DNA of 64,000 nt from Ectopseudomonas composti (GCF_900115475.1 NZ_FOWP01000003.1:62001-126000); one strand, 5' to 3'; positions 19,973 to 30,645 are shown, counted from the stretch's first letter. Notes: generated by a model from the letters alone, not told the origin. Made by a program: numbers and translations.

Positions 19973-21586
19973 TCAGTGAGCCGTTGCCGGGGCCAGAAAA
20001 GCGGCTTCCAGCAACTGCTGCGTATAAGGGTGTTGCGGTGCACTGAAGATCGACTCGGCAGACCCCTGTTCGACCACCTGGCCCTGCTTGACCACCATCA
20101 ACTGGTGGCTCAGCGCTCTGACTACCGCCAGGTCATGGCTGATAAACAGATAGGTCAGGTTGTACTTGGCCTGCAAGCCGCGCAACAACTCCACCACCTG
20201 ACGCTGTACCGTGCGGTCGAGCGCCGAAGTGGGCTCGTCCAGCAAGATCAGCGCCGGTTTCAACACCAGTGCCCGGGCAATGGCAATCCGCTGCCGTTGC
20301 CCGCCAGAAAACTCGTGGGGGTAGCGATGCCGCGTCTGCGGGTCCAGCCCTACCTCCAAAAGCGCGTCGATGATGGCTTGTTCCTGTTCCGCCTCGTTGC
20401 CCATACCGTGAATGCGCAGACCTTCACCGACGATCTGGCTCACCGACATGCGTGGGCTCAGGCTGCCGAAGGGGTCCTGAAACACCACCTGCATCTGCCG
20501 ACGCAGCGGGCGTATTTCCTGCTGGCTGAGGCCCTGCAGCTGCTGACCCTGGAAGCGGATATCACCGCGACTGGCGAGCAGCCGCAGAATGGCCATGCCC
20601 AGGGTGGATTTACCGGAACCACTTTCACCGACGATGCCCAGGGTCTGGCCCTGAGGCAGGCTGAAGTTGATGCCGTCCACCGCTTTGACATGATCCACCG
20701 TCCGGCGCAGCAGGCCCTTCTTGATCGGGAACCATACGCGCAGGTCGTCCACTTCCAGCATCGGCTTGCCCGCAGGGTTGGCCGCAGGGTCGCCGCTGGG
20801 CTCGGCACCGAGCAGTTCCTTGGTGTAGGGATGCTGCGGAGCCTGGAACAATTCTTCACATGACGCCTGTTCGACGATGCGACCGCGCTGCATGACACAT
20901 ACGCGATGGGCAATTCTGCGAACCAGGTTGAGGTCGTGGCTGATCAGCAGCAGCGACATGCCCAGGCGCGCCTGCAAATCCTTGAGCAATTCGAGGATTT
21001 TCAGCTGTACGGTGACGTCCAGGGCTGTGGTGGGTTCGTCGGCAATCAGCAGTTGTGGCTCGTTAGCCAGTGCCATGGCGATCATCACGCGCTGACGCTG
21101 GCCGCCGGACAGTTCGTGCGGGTAGGCCTTGAGGCGCTTCTTCGGCTCGGGAATGCCAACCAGCTCCAGCAGTTCCAGCGTGCGCGCACTGGCCGCCTTG
21201 CCGCGTAGCCCCTTGTGCAGGGCGAGCACCTCGTTGATCTGCTTTTCGATGCAGTGCAGCGGGTTGAGCGAGGTCATCGGCTCCTGGAAGACCATGGCGA
21301 TACGGTTGCCGCGAATGCCGCGCAGGCGGCCTTCGCCGAGCTTGAGCAGATCTTCGCCAGCGTAGTCGATGCTGCCGTGCGGGTGGCGCGCGAGCGGGTA
21401 GGGCAGCAGGCGCAGGATTGAGTGGGCGGTGACCGATTTGCCCGAGCCACTCTCACCGACCAGAGCCAGGGTTTCGCCTTTATGGATGTCGAAGCTGACG
21501 CCGTCGACCACGCGCTGGCATTGCTCGCCCATGACGAACTCGACGGCCAGGTCGCGAACTTGCAACAGGGTTTCGTTCTGGCTCAT
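19973..21586 (-). CDS. nppD: ABC transporter ATPase with two nucleotide-binding domains, NppD/YejF-like
   Basis: A 537-residue fusion of two ATPase modules (DppD- and DppF-like) that drives a peptide-type importer. Each half has Walker A GESGSGKS, a signature (LSGGQRQRVMIA and FSGGQRQRIAIA) and a Walker B (LLIADEPTTALD and LILLDEPTSALD). Each half also carries the oligopeptide-transporter C-terminal extension. The start at 21586 follows GAGGAA and lies one base after the nppC stop. This corresponds to E. coli YejF (microcin C uptake) and P. aeruginosa NppD. Confidence 0.93.
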   Translation of the reverse strand: MSQNETLLQVRDLAVEFVMGEQCQRVVDGVSFDIHKGETLALVGESGSGKSVTAHSILRLLPYPLARHPHGSIDYAGEDLLKLGEGRLRGIRGNRIAMVFQEPMTSLNPLHCIEKQINEVLALHKGLRGKAASARTLELLELVGIPEPKKRLKAYPHELSGGQRQRVMIAMALANEPQLLIADEPTTALDVTVQLKILELLKDLQARLGMSLLLISHDLNLVRRIAHRVCVMQRGRIVEQASCEELFQAPQHPYTKELLGAEPSGDPAANPAGKPMLEVDDLRVWFPIKKGLLRRTVDHVKAVDGINFSLPQGQTLGIVGESGSGKSTLGMAILRLLASRGDIRFQGQQLQGLSQQEIRPLRRQMQVVFQDPFGSLSPRMSVSQIVGEGLRIHGMGNEAEQEQAIIDALLEVGLDPQTRHRYPHEFSGGQRQRIAIARALVLKPALILLDEPTSALDRTVQRQVVELLRGLQAKYNLTYLFISHDLAVVRALSHQLMVVKQGQVVEQGSAESIFSAPQHPYTQQLLEAAFLAPATAH

Positions 21587-21587
21587 G

Positions 21588-22607
21588 TCATTTCCTCGGG
21601 TCGAAAGCATCGCGGGCGGCTTCGCCGATGAACACCAGCAGGCTCAGCATGATCGCCAGCACGGCGAAGGCGCTGATGCCCAGCCAGGGCGCCTGCAGGT
21701 TGCTCTTGCCCTGCGCGACCAGCTCGCCGAGCGACGGCGCGCCAGGCGGCAGGCCGAAGCCGAGGAAGTCCAGGGCAGTCAGGGTGCCGATGGCGCCGGT
21801 GAGGATGAAGGGCATGAAGGTCATGGTCGAGACCATGGCATTGGGCAGGATATGGCGGAACATGATCGCGCCGTTGCCCATGCCCAGCGCTCGCGCCGCG
21901 CGTACGTACTCGAGGTTGCGGCCGCGCAGGAATTCGGCGCGCACCACGTCGACCAGGCTCATCCAGGAGAACAGCAGCATGATCCCGAGCAGCCACCAGA
22001 AGTTCGGCTGCACGAAGCTGGCGAGGATGATCAGCAGATAGAGCACCGGCAGGCCCGACCAGATTTCCAGGAAACGCTGGCCGAGCAGGTCGACCCAGCC
22101 GCCATAGAAGCCCTGTAGTGCGCCGGCGATCACGCCGATCACCGAGCTGGCCAGGGTCAGGATCAAGGCGAACAGCACCGAGATGCGAAAGCCGTAGATC
22201 ACTCGCGCCAACACGTCACGGCCCTGATCGTCGGTGCCCAGCCAGTTGTCCGCCGAAGGCGGGGCCGGGGCCGGCACTTCCAGGTCGTAGTTGATGCTCG
22301 AATAGCTGAAGGGGATCGGCGGCCAGATCATCTTGCCGTCCTTCTCCGCGATCAGGTCCTGAATGTACGGGCTCTTGTAGTTGGCCTGCAGCGGGAACTC
22401 ACCGCCGAACACGGTTTCCGGGTAGCGTTTGAGTACCGGGAAATACCACTGCCCGTCGTAGCGCACGGCCAGCGGCTTGTCGTTGGCGATCATTTCGGCG
22501 CCGAGGCTCAGGCCGAACAGCAGGAGGAACAGCCACAGTGACCACCAGCCACGTTTGTGCGCCTTGAAACGGTCGAAGCGGCGTTGATTGAGAGGCGAGA
22601 GTTTCAT
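21588..22607 (-). CDS. nppC: ABC transporter permease, NppC/YejE-like
   Basis: Inner-membrane permease of 339 residues in the DppC family. The ATG at 22607 is preferred over a TTG two codons earlier because GGGAGGG is correctly spaced. One N-terminal helix (WWSLWLFLLLFGLSLGAEMI) is followed by a large periplasmic segment with PPIPFSYSSINYDL, characteristic of YejE. Five further helices follow, with the coupling loop near EYVRAARALGMGNGAIMFRHILP. It lies two bases after nppB. Confidence 0.92.
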   Translation of the reverse strand: MKLSPLNQRRFDRFKAHKRGWWSLWLFLLLFGLSLGAEMIANDKPLAVRYDGQWYFPVLKRYPETVFGGEFPLQANYKSPYIQDLIAEKDGKMIWPPIPFSYSSINYDLEVPAPAPPSADNWLGTDDQGRDVLARVIYGFRISVLFALILTLASSVIGVIAGALQGFYGGWVDLLGQRFLEIWSGLPVLYLLIILASFVQPNFWWLLGIMLLFSWMSLVDVVRAEFLRGRNLEYVRAARALGMGNGAIMFRHILPNAMVSTMTFMPFILTGAIGTLTALDFLGFGLPPGAPSLGELVAQGKSNLQAPWLGISAFAVLAIMLSLLVFIGEAARDAFDPRK

Positions 22608-22609
22608 GC

Positions 22610-23683
22610 TCAACCCTCCCGGCTTTCGAAGTCGATGCGCGGATCGACCAGGGTGTAGGTGATGTCACCGATCAATTTCACGATCAGCCCCAGCAAGGTG
22701 AAGATGAACAGGGTGCCAAACACCACCGGATAATCGCGGTTGATCGCCGCCTCGAAGCTCATCAGGCCCAGGCCGTCGAGCGAGAAGATCACTTCAATCA
22801 GCAGGGAGCCGGTGAAGAAGATGCCGATGAACGCGGCCGGGAAGCCAGCGATGATCAGCAGCATGGCGTTACGGAACACATGGCCGTAGAGCACGCGATG
22901 GTTGGTCAGGCCCTTGGCGCGGGCGGTCACCACGTACTGTTTGTTGATTTCGTCGAGGAAGCTGTTCTTGGTCAGCAGGGTCAGGGTGGCGAAGTTGCCG
23001 ATGACCAATGCCGTGACTGGCAGCACCAGGTGCCAGAGGTAGTCGAGGATCTTGCCGCCGAGGCTGAGTTGCTCGAAGTTGTTCGAGGTCAGGCCGCGTA
23101 GCGGGAACCAGTCCCAGTAGCTGCCGCCGGCGAACATCACGATCAGCAGGATGGCGAAGAGGAAGGCCGGGATGGCGTAGCCGATGATGATCGCCGAACT
23201 GGTCCAGACATCGAAGGCGCTGCCGTGGCGGGTGGCCTTGGCGATGCCCAGCGGGATGGAGACCAGATACATGATCAAGGTGCTCCATAGCCCAAGCGAG
23301 ATCGACACCGGCATCTTCTCGATGATCAGGTCGATGACCTGCGCGTCGCGGAAGAAACTGGAGCCGAAATCCAGCTGGGCGTAGTTTTTCAGCATTATCC
23401 AGAAGCGTTCTGGTGCCGACTTGTCGAAACCGTACATCTTCTCGATTTCGGCGATCAGCTGCGGGTCGAGGCCCTGGGCGCCGCGATAGTTGGAGCCGGC
23501 CACCGATACTTCGGCGCCACCTCCGGCGATACGGCTGGTGGCGCCATCGAAGCCTTCCAGCTTGGCGATCATTTGCTCGACCGGGCCGCCAGGCGCGGCC
23601 TGGATGATGATGAAGTTGATCACCAGGATGCCGAACAGGGTCGGGATGATCAGCAGCAGGCGGCGAAAGATATAGGCCAGCAT
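22610..23683 (-). CDS. nppB: ABC transporter permease, NppB/YejB-like
   Basis: Inner-membrane permease of 357 residues in the DppB family. It starts with the usual [19 protein letters not shown] helix. A periplasmic segment of about 90 residues precedes the core permease domain. The coupling loop is near [21 protein letters not shown]. It starts one base after the preceding gene stops, as part of a tightly packed operon. Confidence 0.93.
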   Translation of the reverse strand: MLAYIFRRLLLIIPTLFGILVINFIIIQAAPGGPVEQMIAKLEGFDGATSRIAGGGAEVSVAGSNYRGAQGLDPQLIAEIEKMYGFDKSAPERFWIMLKNYAQLDFGSSFFRDAQVIDLIIEKMPVSISLGLWSTLIMYLVSIPLGIAKATRHGSAFDVWTSSAIIIGYAIPAFLFAILLIVMFAGGSYWDWFPLRGLTSNNFEQLSLGGKILDYLWHLVLPVTALVIGNFATLTLLTKNSFLDEINKQYVVTARAKGLTNHRVLYGHVFRNAMLLIIAGFPAAFIGIFFTGSLLIEVIFSLDGLGLMSFEAAINRDYPVVFGTLFIFTLLGLIVKLIGDITYTLVDPRIDFESREG

Positions 23684-23684
23684 G

Positions 23685-25532
23685 TTATTGCACCGCCTCT
23701 TCGGTCGCCTGTTGCTGGGCCTCGCTCGGCTGTTCCAGGCCCGGGCGCACCCACCAGGTGTGCAGGCCGATGTCGTAGAGCGGCGTCACCTTCGGATGCT
23801 CGAAACGGTTCCAGTAGGCGACGCGCCAGGTCTTGATGTGCCAGTTGGGGATCACGTAGTAGCCCCACAGCAGCACGCGGTCGAGGGCGCGGGTGTGGGC
23901 GATCAGATCCTGCCGCGAGTCGGCGTTGATCAGCTCTTCGACGATCTGGTCGATGGCCGGGTCCTTGAGGCCGATGAAGTTACGGCTGCCAGGGTTGTCG
24001 GCGCTGGAGGAGTGCCAGTATTCGCGTTGCTCGTTGCCCGGCGAGTTGGACTGACCGAAGCCGCCGACGATCATGTCGAAATCACGCGAGCGTAGGCGGT
24101 TGATGTACTGCGAAACGTCGACGCGGCGGATCACCAGCTCGATGCCGAGGTCGGCCAGGTTGCGTTTGAAGGGCAGCAGCACACGCTCGAATTCGGTCTG
24201 CGCGAGCAGGAATTCGAAACTCACCGGCTGGCCGTTGGCATCGAGCATGCGGTCGCCATCGATGCGCCAGCCGGCCTGTTGCAGCAGTTGGTAGGCACGG
24301 CGTTGCTGCTCGCGGATGATGCCGCTGCCGTCGGTAGCCGGTACGCGGAACTCTTCGCTGAAGACTTCGGCGGGAATCTTGCCGCGCAGCGGCTCGAGGA
24401 TCGCCAGCTCCTCCTCGCCGGGCAGCCCTTGCGAGCCCAGTTCAGAGTTGTCGAAGTAGCTGCGGGTGCGGAAATAAGCACCGTTGAACAGGCGCTTGTT
24501 GGCCCATTCGAAGTCGTATAGCAGGCCCAGCGCCTCACGCACGCGGCGATCCTGAAACTGCGGGCGGCGGGTGTTGAAGATGAAGCCCTGCATCCCGGTC
24601 GGGTTGCGGTTCTGGATCTCTTCCTTGATCAGCTGACCGTTGGCGACTGCCGGGGTATTGTAGGCGGTCGCCCAGTTCTTCGCGCTGGTTTCCAGCCAAT
24701 AGTCGAACTGGCCGGCCTTGAGCGCCTCCAGGGCCACGGTGTTGTCGCGGTAGTAGTCGATCTGGATGGTGTCGAAGTTGTAGAAGCCGCGGCTCACCGG
24801 CAGGTCTTTGGCCCACCAGTCGTCGACCCGCTCGTAGCGGATACTGCGACCGGCCTGGACGCGCCCGACCTTGTACGGGCCGCTGCCCAGCGGTACCTCA
24901 AGGTTACTCTTGGCGAAGTCGCGTTCGGCCCACCAGTGCTTGGGCAGTACCGGTAACTGGCCGACGATCAATGGCAGTTCGCGATTGCCGGCGTGCTTGA
25001 ACACGAAGCGCACGCTGCGCGCAGACTCCACTTCGACTCGGTCGACGTCGGCGTAGTAGCCGCGGTACATCGGTGCGCCTTTTTCCATCAGCGTATCGAA
25101 GGTGAACTTGACGTCGTCGGCGGTGATCGGCGTGCCGTCGTGAAAGCGCGCCTCCTTGCGTATCAGAAAGCGTACCCAGGCATTGTCGGGCGCCTTCTCG
25201 ATCTTCTCTGCTACCAGGCCGTAGGCGGTGAACGGCTCATCCATGCTCTGTACGGCAAGGGTGTCGTAGATCAGGTTGATCTCGTCGGCGGCCACGCCTT
25301 TGCTGATGAAGGGATTGAGGCTGTCGAAGCCACCGAAACCCGCTTCACGGAAGGTGCCGCCCTTGGGCGCATCGGGGTTGGTGTATTCGAAATGTGTGAA
25401 GTTGGCGGGGTATTTGGGCGGCTCGTCATAGAGCGTGACAGCGTGTTTGGGGGCGGCGAAGGCAAGGCCGGCTAGGCCGAGCAGAATGAGGCTGCTACCG
25501 TGAAGCAGGAAACTGCGCAGCGGGTGGGTCAT
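23685..25532 (-). CDS. nppA2: Periplasmic substrate-binding protein, NppA2/YejA-like
   Basis: Family 5 solute-binding protein of 615 residues with a signal peptide cut after LAFA. It contains the family landmark [22 protein letters not shown] and the YejA-type strings [18 protein letters not shown] and [16 protein letters not shown]. It is a paralogue of the upstream gene, and the start codon overlaps that gene's stop (ATGA). P. aeruginosa nppA1A2BCD has been reported to import peptidyl-nucleoside antibiotics. The E. coli counterpart imports microcin C. The natural ligand is unknown. Confidence 0.92.
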   Translation of the reverse strand: MTHPLRSFLLHGSSLILLGLAGLAFAAPKHAVTLYDEPPKYPANFTHFEYTNPDAPKGGTFREAGFGGFDSLNPFISKGVAADEINLIYDTLAVQSMDEPFTAYGLVAEKIEKAPDNAWVRFLIRKEARFHDGTPITADDVKFTFDTLMEKGAPMYRGYYADVDRVEVESARSVRFVFKHAGNRELPLIVGQLPVLPKHWWAERDFAKSNLEVPLGSGPYKVGRVQAGRSIRYERVDDWWAKDLPVSRGFYNFDTIQIDYYRDNTVALEALKAGQFDYWLETSAKNWATAYNTPAVANGQLIKEEIQNRNPTGMQGFIFNTRRPQFQDRRVREALGLLYDFEWANKRLFNGAYFRTRSYFDNSELGSQGLPGEEELAILEPLRGKIPAEVFSEEFRVPATDGSGIIREQQRRAYQLLQQAGWRIDGDRMLDANGQPVSFEFLLAQTEFERVLLPFKRNLADLGIELVIRRVDVSQYINRLRSRDFDMIVGGFGQSNSPGNEQREYWHSSSADNPGSRNFIGLKDPAIDQIVEELINADSRQDLIAHTRALDRVLLWGYYVIPNWHIKTWRVAYWNRFEHPKVTPLYDIGLHTWWVRPGLEQPSEAQQQATEEAVQ

Positions 25533-27358
25533 CGAGTGTTCTCCGTGGGCTTCAGCCACCAGGTGCGCAGGCCCAGCGTGTAGGGCGGCGTGGTGACGAA
25601 GGCGAACCGGTTACGGTACGCCAGGCGGTGATAATTGATGTACCAGTTGGGAATGCTGTAGTGCTGCCAGAGCAGGACCCGGTCCAGGGCGCGAGCGGCG
25701 GCGACCTGCTCGTCGCGGGTCTGCGCCGAGAGCAGTTTGTCGATCATCTGGTCGACCACCGGATCGTTGACCCCGGCGTAGTTCTTGCCGCCTTTTACGT
25801 TCACCTGGCTGGAGTGGAAGTACAGCGATTGCTCCAGGCCTGGGCTGAGGGTTTGCGGTAGGGTCAGCAGAATCATGTCGTAATCGAACTGGTCGAGGCG
25901 TTGCTTGTACTGGGCGCGGTCCACGGTGCGCAGGTTGGCGCTTATGCCGATGCTGGCGAGGTTGGCGGTGTAGGGCTGGAGAATGCGCTCGAGGCTCGGG
26001 TTGACCAGCATGATTTCGAATTCGAGGCGTTGCCCTCGCGCATTGCGCAGCTCCTGGCCGACTGGCTTCCAGCCGGCTTCGGCCAATAGACCGAGGGCGC
26101 GCCGCAAGGTTTCCCGCGGGATGCCACGGCCGTCGGTTACCGGTTGTTTCGGCGCTTCGGTAAACAGGCGCGCAGGCAGCTTGTCGCGGTGGGGGGAAAG
26201 CAGCAGCCATTCCGCGCCTTCGGGTTTGCCGGTGGCCGAAAACTCGCTGTTGGGGTAGTAGCTGGCAGCGCGTACATAGGCGTTGTTGAACAGCGTGCGA
26301 TTGGTCCACTCGAAGTCGAACATCAGCCCCAGCGCTTCGCGCACTCTGCGGTCACTGAACAGCTCGCGACGCGTATTCATGAACAGCGCCTGGGTCTGGG
26401 TCGGAATCTGGTGGGGTATCTCGGCGCGAATCACGTCGCCGCGGGTGACAGCTGGAAAGCGATAGCCGTTACTCCAGTTCTTCGCCTGATTTTCGATGTA
26501 GAAATCGAATTCGCCTGCCTTGAATGCCTCGAAGGCGACATGGTTGTCCCGGTAGAACTCCACTTCGATGCGGTCGAAGTTATATTTGCCGCGATTGACC
26601 GGCAGATCCTTGCCCCACCAGTCCTTCACTCGCTCGAACACCAGGCGGCGGCCCGGCACGACCTGGACGATACGGTAGGGCCCGCTGCCCAGTGGCGCGT
26701 CGAAGGTGGTGCTCTTGAAATCGCGGTCTTTCCAGTAGTGCTGCGGCAGGACGGGTAGTTCGCCCAGGCGCAGGATCAGCAGCGGGTTCCCGGCGCGCTT
26801 GAAGACGAAGCGGATACGGTGTCTGCCCAGAATGTCGACGCGCTTCACTTCCTGCAGGTTGGTGCGGTATTGCGGGTGGCCGTCATTACGCAGCAGGCGA
26901 TAGGAAAAGGCCACGTCGTAGGCGGTAATGGGTTTGCCGTCGTGAAAGCGTGCTTCCGGTCGCAGGTTGAAGACCACCCAACTGCGGTCCTCGCTGTACT
27001 CGACGCTCTTGGCGATCAGGCCGTAGCTGGATGCAGGCTCATCGCCCGAAGGGTCATAGGCGCCGGTGCCGACCATCAGGGGTTCGTTCAGCTCATTGGC
27101 GCCGTACTGCAGGAAGTGCGCAGTCGAGATCGGGCTGCTGCCCTTGAAGGTGTAGGGGTTGAGCGTATCGAATGTGCCGGCCGCCATGATGCGCAACGTG
27201 CCACCTTTGGGCGCATCGGGGTTGACCCAGTCGAAATGACTGAAGCTGGCAGGGTACTTGAGTGTCCCGAACTGGGCATAGCCGTGGCTCTCGCTGAGAG
27301 TCGCAGAGGCGGGAAAGCTCAAGGCCAGGCTGAGGAACAGCAGGAGGAGGGGACGCAT
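25529..27358 (-). CDS. nppA1: Periplasmic substrate-binding protein, NppA1/YejA-like
   Basis: First gene of the npp operon, about 609 residues, with signal peptide MRPLLLLFLSLALSFPASA. An ATG seven codons upstream (27379) is an alternative start, and neither has a strong ribosome-binding site. It has the same domain plan as its neighbour ([55 protein letters not shown]) but is clearly diverged. This suggests an old tandem duplication with separate ligand preferences. The promoter must lie in the gap shared with the divergent HDOD gene. Confidence 0.9.
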   Translation of the reverse strand: MRPLLLLFLSLALSFPASATLSESHGYAQFGTLKYPASFSHFDWVNPDAPKGGTLRIMAAGTFDTLNPYTFKGSSPISTAHFLQYGANELNEPLMVGTGAYDPSGDEPASSYGLIAKSVEYSEDRSWVVFNLRPEARFHDGKPITAYDVAFSYRLLRNDGHPQYRTNLQEVKRVDILGRHRIRFVFKRAGNPLLILRLGELPVLPQHYWKDRDFKSTTFDAPLGSGPYRIVQVVPGRRLVFERVKDWWGKDLPVNRGKYNFDRIEVEFYRDNHVAFEAFKAGEFDFYIENQAKNWSNGYRFPAVTRGDVIRAEIPHQIPTQTQALFMNTRRELFSDRRVREALGLMFDFEWTNRTLFNNAYVRAASYYPNSEFSATGKPEGAEWLLLSPHRDKLPARLFTEAPKQPVTDGRGIPRETLRRALGLLAEAGWKPVGQELRNARGQRLEFEIMLVNPSLERILQPYTANLASIGISANLRTVDRAQYKQRLDQFDYDMILLTLPQTLSPGLEQSLYFHSSQVNVKGGKNYAGVNDPVVDQMIDKLLSAQTRDEQVAAARALDRVLLWQHYSIPNWYINYHRLAYRNRFAFVTTPPYTLGLRTWWLKPTENTR

Positions 27359-27506
27359 CGGGCGTGAGATCCGATCCATGGCGGCGTTTGGGCTTCTGGG
27401 GCGGTACAGTAACAGCTTGTATCGGCAGGAAAAAGAGCGCCGTGGCTGGCCGTCGCCCGTGACGCTTTGACATACACTTGCAGCAGACGTCACGAGGGTA
27501 CGAGCT

Positions 27507-28949
27507 TTGTCTGAACATAGCCATGGTCTGCAGTCATGGATTGATCGCTTCAACCAGGCCGAGCTGCCTGCGCTGGCCTCGGTGGTGCAGGATCTGCAGC
27601 GCCTGGCGCAGCAGGAGTCTGCATCGGTACAGCAACTGGCTGATGTGTTGCTGCGTGATGCTGCGCTGACCTCAAAGGTGCTGCGGGTCGCCAATAGCGT
27701 CTACTACAACCCCTCGCAGGAAGCCATCAAGACCATTTCGCGGGCCATCGTGCTGATCGGCTTCGACAACGTTCGCCTGATCTGTCTTTCCGTCAGCCTG
27801 ATCGACGGTCTGCTCACCCGCGCGCCACGTGAGCAGCTGCAGACGCTGCTCGCACGTTCCTTCCATGCTGCCGTGCAGGCACGCAACATGGCCAGCTATG
27901 TGATTGCCCGGCATGCCGAAGAGGTATTTATCGCGGCGTTGCTTCATCACCTGGGCGAGCTCGCGTTCTGGGGCTGCGGCGGGGCCCAGGCCGACGAGCT
28001 GGCCGATGCCCTCGAACGTCCCGGTGTCGATGTCGATGAGGCCGTGCGCGACATACTCGGTACCAGCTTCCGGCAACTGACCCAGGCACTGCTGAAAAGC
28101 TGGAGTCTGGGTGAGACCGCCAGCCTGGCGCAGGTCGGCGCCAGTGCGCATGATCCGGCAGCGTACGCGGTGCAGTTGGGCGTGCGTATCAGTGAAGCTG
28201 CGCTAGATGGTTGGGATTGCGCGGAGATGGAGAGCGCGCTGGGCAAGGTGGCCACCTTTATTGGGCTGACACCGGAAGAAGCCCTGCAGCAGGTGCTGGC
28301 CAGCGCCGACGAGGCGGTCAAGGTCGCCTCGACCTTCGGTGCCAGCAAGCTTTGCCGGCTGATCCCCAACACCGACCCCGAGCAGATTCGCCAGCAGCAG
28401 GAGGCGCGCATTGCGCGCTTGTTGCAGCCGGACCTGCTGGCGATGCAGCAGGCCCTGCAGGATCTCGGCTTGATGATCAGTGCCAGAGCGGATGTCGGCC
28501 TGGTGCTCGATACCCTGCTGAAAGGCCTGCACCGCGGCGCCGGCCTGGAGCGGGTAATGCTTACCGTGCTGGCTGAAGGACAAAGCCGCTTTCGCGCCAA
28601 ACGGGTGATCGGTGAAAAGACTCAACACTGGCTGGAGGATTTCGTGCTGCCGGCCGAACAGGCGGAGCAGCCGCATATCTTCAGTTATGCGCTGCGCCAT
28701 CGCGAGGCGATCTGGATGGGCGTGCCCGCCAGCTACAACCTGGCCGAGCTGGTGACCCAGCCGATTCGGCGCAGTCTGGGCGGTGGCATGTTCTTCATCG
28801 CACCGATCATCGCGGGTACGCGGGAGATCGGTGTGCTCTACGCCGACAGTCGATTGTCCGGGCGAGCGCTGCGGCATGAGCAATTCGTGGCGTTTCAGCG
28901 CTTCACTCAACTGACGGGGCGTTGCCTAGAGGCGATCAGCAAGCGCTGA
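27507..28949 (+). CDS. HDOD domain protein with C-terminal GAF-like domain
   Basis: A cytosolic 480-residue protein. Residues about 20-220 form an HDOD domain, with LADVLLRDAALTSKVLRVANSVYYNP and the AALLHHLGELAFWGCGG segment. HDOD is a degenerate HD-hydrolase fold used in signalling. Residues about 300-475 resemble a GAF domain (LGLMISARADVGLVLDTLLKGL to IGVLYADSR). The best start is a TTG at 27507 behind a GAGGG, because no in-frame ATG occurs before the conserved region. It is divergent from the npp operon, and its stop abuts the stop of mltD with no base between. Its partner and signal are unknown. Confidence 0.82.
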   Translation: MSEHSHGLQSWIDRFNQAELPALASVVQDLQRLAQQESASVQQLADVLLRDAALTSKVLRVANSVYYNPSQEAIKTISRAIVLIGFDNVRLICLSVSLIDGLLTRAPREQLQTLLARSFHAAVQARNMASYVIARHAEEVFIAALLHHLGELAFWGCGGAQADELADALERPGVDVDEAVRDILGTSFRQLTQALLKSWSLGETASLAQVGASAHDPAAYAVQLGVRISEAALDGWDCAEMESALGKVATFIGLTPEEALQQVLASADEAVKVASTFGASKLCRLIPNTDPEQIRQQQEARIARLLQPDLLAMQQALQDLGLMISARADVGLVLDTLLKGLHRGAGLERVMLTVLAEGQSRFRAKRVIGEKTQHWLEDFVLPAEQAEQPHIFSYALRHREAIWMGVPASYNLAELVTQPIRRSLGGGMFFIAPIIAGTREIGVLYADSRLSGRALRHEQFVAFQRFTQLTGRCLEAISKR

Positions 28950-30524
28950 TCAGGGCAGGTAGAGGGTCAGCATCTCCCCTGGGCGCAGGGCATTGGTGCG
29001 CGGGTTCCAGGCTTGCAGGCGCTTGAGGTCGATCTTGAAGCGCTTGGCGATCACGTACAGCGAATCGCCATGCTGCACACGGTAGTAAGTGGCCTTGTCG
29101 CGCGAGCTGGCGCTGCTTCGAGTGCTGCTGGCGACGCGCGCGCCGCTCTCGGCGGCTGCCAGCGTGAGCACCTGGCCGACTTTCAGTTGATTGCCCTGCA
29201 GCTTGTTCCAGCGCTTCAGGTCATGCACCGCGACCTGATTGGCGCGAGCGATCTGCCACAGGTTGTCGCCGTTCTTTACCTGGTAGGTGCGCGTGCTCGT
29301 ACTTTGGGCGACGGTGCGTTGTTGATACAGCGGTTCGCTCGGTTGCGCGCCGGGCTTGGCGGGAATCGTCAGCACCTGGCCAATGCTCAGGTTGTTGCCG
29401 CTCAGACGGTTGACGTCCTTGAGCATGTTCACTGACAGATGATGACGATTGGCGATGGCGTGCAGGCTGTCGCCCGAGCGCACGGTGTAGCTCTGCCAGT
29501 CGACCATTTCCTGCGGTTTCATCAGTGCCAGGTTGGCGCTGAGCATCTCGGCTTTCTCGGTCGGCACCAGCAGGTGCTGCGGGCCGTCGAGGGTGATGCC
29601 GCGTTTGTAGGCAGGGTTGAGTTGCAGCAGCTCCTGTTCGTCCAGGTCGGCCAGTTTGGCGACGCGGGCCAGGTCCATATGCTGCTTGATCGCGATCTGC
29701 TCGAAGTAGGGCTCGTTGGCGATTGGCGAGAGCGTTACGCCGTAGGCTTCCGGGGTCAGGATCACTTGCGACAGCGCCAGCAGTTTGGGCACGTAGTCTT
29801 CGGTTTCCTTGGGCAGCGACAGGTTCCAGTAATCACTGGGCAGGCCGAGTTTCTCGTTACGTTCGATCGCGCGGCTGATGCGGCCTTCACCGGCATTGTA
29901 GGCAGCCAGGGCGAGCAGCCAGTCACCGTTGAACATTTCATGCAGGCGACTGAGATAGTTGAGCGCGGCCTGGGTTGACGCGGTCACATCGCGGCGGCCG
30001 TCATACCAGTTGGTCTGGCGCAGGTTGTAGTGACGGCCGGTAGAGGGGATGAACTGCCAGAGGCCGACCGCGTGGGCCGATGAGTAGGCCTGTGGGTCGT
30101 AGGCGCTTTCGATGACCGGTAGCAGTGCCAGTTCCATCGGCATACCGCGCTCTGCCAGCCGCTCGACGATGTAGTGAATATAAGGTGCGCTGCGTTCGCT
30201 GACGGTGTCGACGTGCTTTGGATTGCTGGCATACCAGAGGCGCACGCGCTCGATGCGCGGGTTGATGCCAATTTCATCCTGCAGCATGAAACCGTCGCGC
30301 ACTCGCTCCCAGATATCGCCGTATTCGCGCGGCTTGGCTTCACTGCTGAGCCATTCTGGTTCACGTTCAAGGCCGATGGCGCGAGAGGTATCGGTGGAGC
30401 GATCCGGGGTGTCGCTGGGCAGGCTCTGACAGCCGGCCAGGGTCATGCAGCACATCACTGCGAGCGCCCGGGCGTCTCGCGCCAATGCCTTTATATTCAA
30501 TGGCTTGCGTAATGATGAAGGCAT
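28950..30524 (-). CDS. mltD: Membrane-bound lytic murein transglycosylase D
   Basis: Outer-membrane lipoprotein that cleaves peptidoglycan to 1,6-anhydromuropeptides. The 524 residues carry a lipobox (TLAGC) and a lysozyme-like SLT domain at about residues 125-260. Its catalytic glutamate lies in the ESAYDPQAYSSAHAVGLWQF segment, and the motif LALAAYNAGEGR is also present. Three LysM repeats (YTVRSGDSL, YQVKNGDNL, YRVQHGDSL) bind peptidoglycan. In P. aeruginosa, as I recall, it likewise neighbours gloB. Confidence 0.95.
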   Translation of the reverse strand: MPSSLRKPLNIKALARDARALAVMCCMTLAGCQSLPSDTPDRSTDTSRAIGLEREPEWLSSEAKPREYGDIWERVRDGFMLQDEIGINPRIERVRLWYASNPKHVDTVSERSAPYIHYIVERLAERGMPMELALLPVIESAYDPQAYSSAHAVGLWQFIPSTGRHYNLRQTNWYDGRRDVTASTQAALNYLSRLHEMFNGDWLLALAAYNAGEGRISRAIERNEKLGLPSDYWNLSLPKETEDYVPKLLALSQVILTPEAYGVTLSPIANEPYFEQIAIKQHMDLARVAKLADLDEQELLQLNPAYKRGITLDGPQHLLVPTEKAEMLSANLALMKPQEMVDWQSYTVRSGDSLHAIANRHHLSVNMLKDVNRLSGNNLSIGQVLTIPAKPGAQPSEPLYQQRTVAQSTSTRTYQVKNGDNLWQIARANQVAVHDLKRWNKLQGNQLKVGQVLTLAAAESGARVASSTRSSASSRDKATYYRVQHGDSLYVIAKRFKIDLKRLQAWNPRTNALRPGEMLTLYLP

Positions 30525-30645
30525 TGGGTGAGGTGTATGTCCCGGCGAAAAGATCGGGCGATTCTAGGAATCAGGCCGGGGGTGGTCAAGTTTTCGCCAG
30601 TCTGGAACAGGTCTTTTGCGGGCCCGTCGACCTTTTTCTCAGCGA

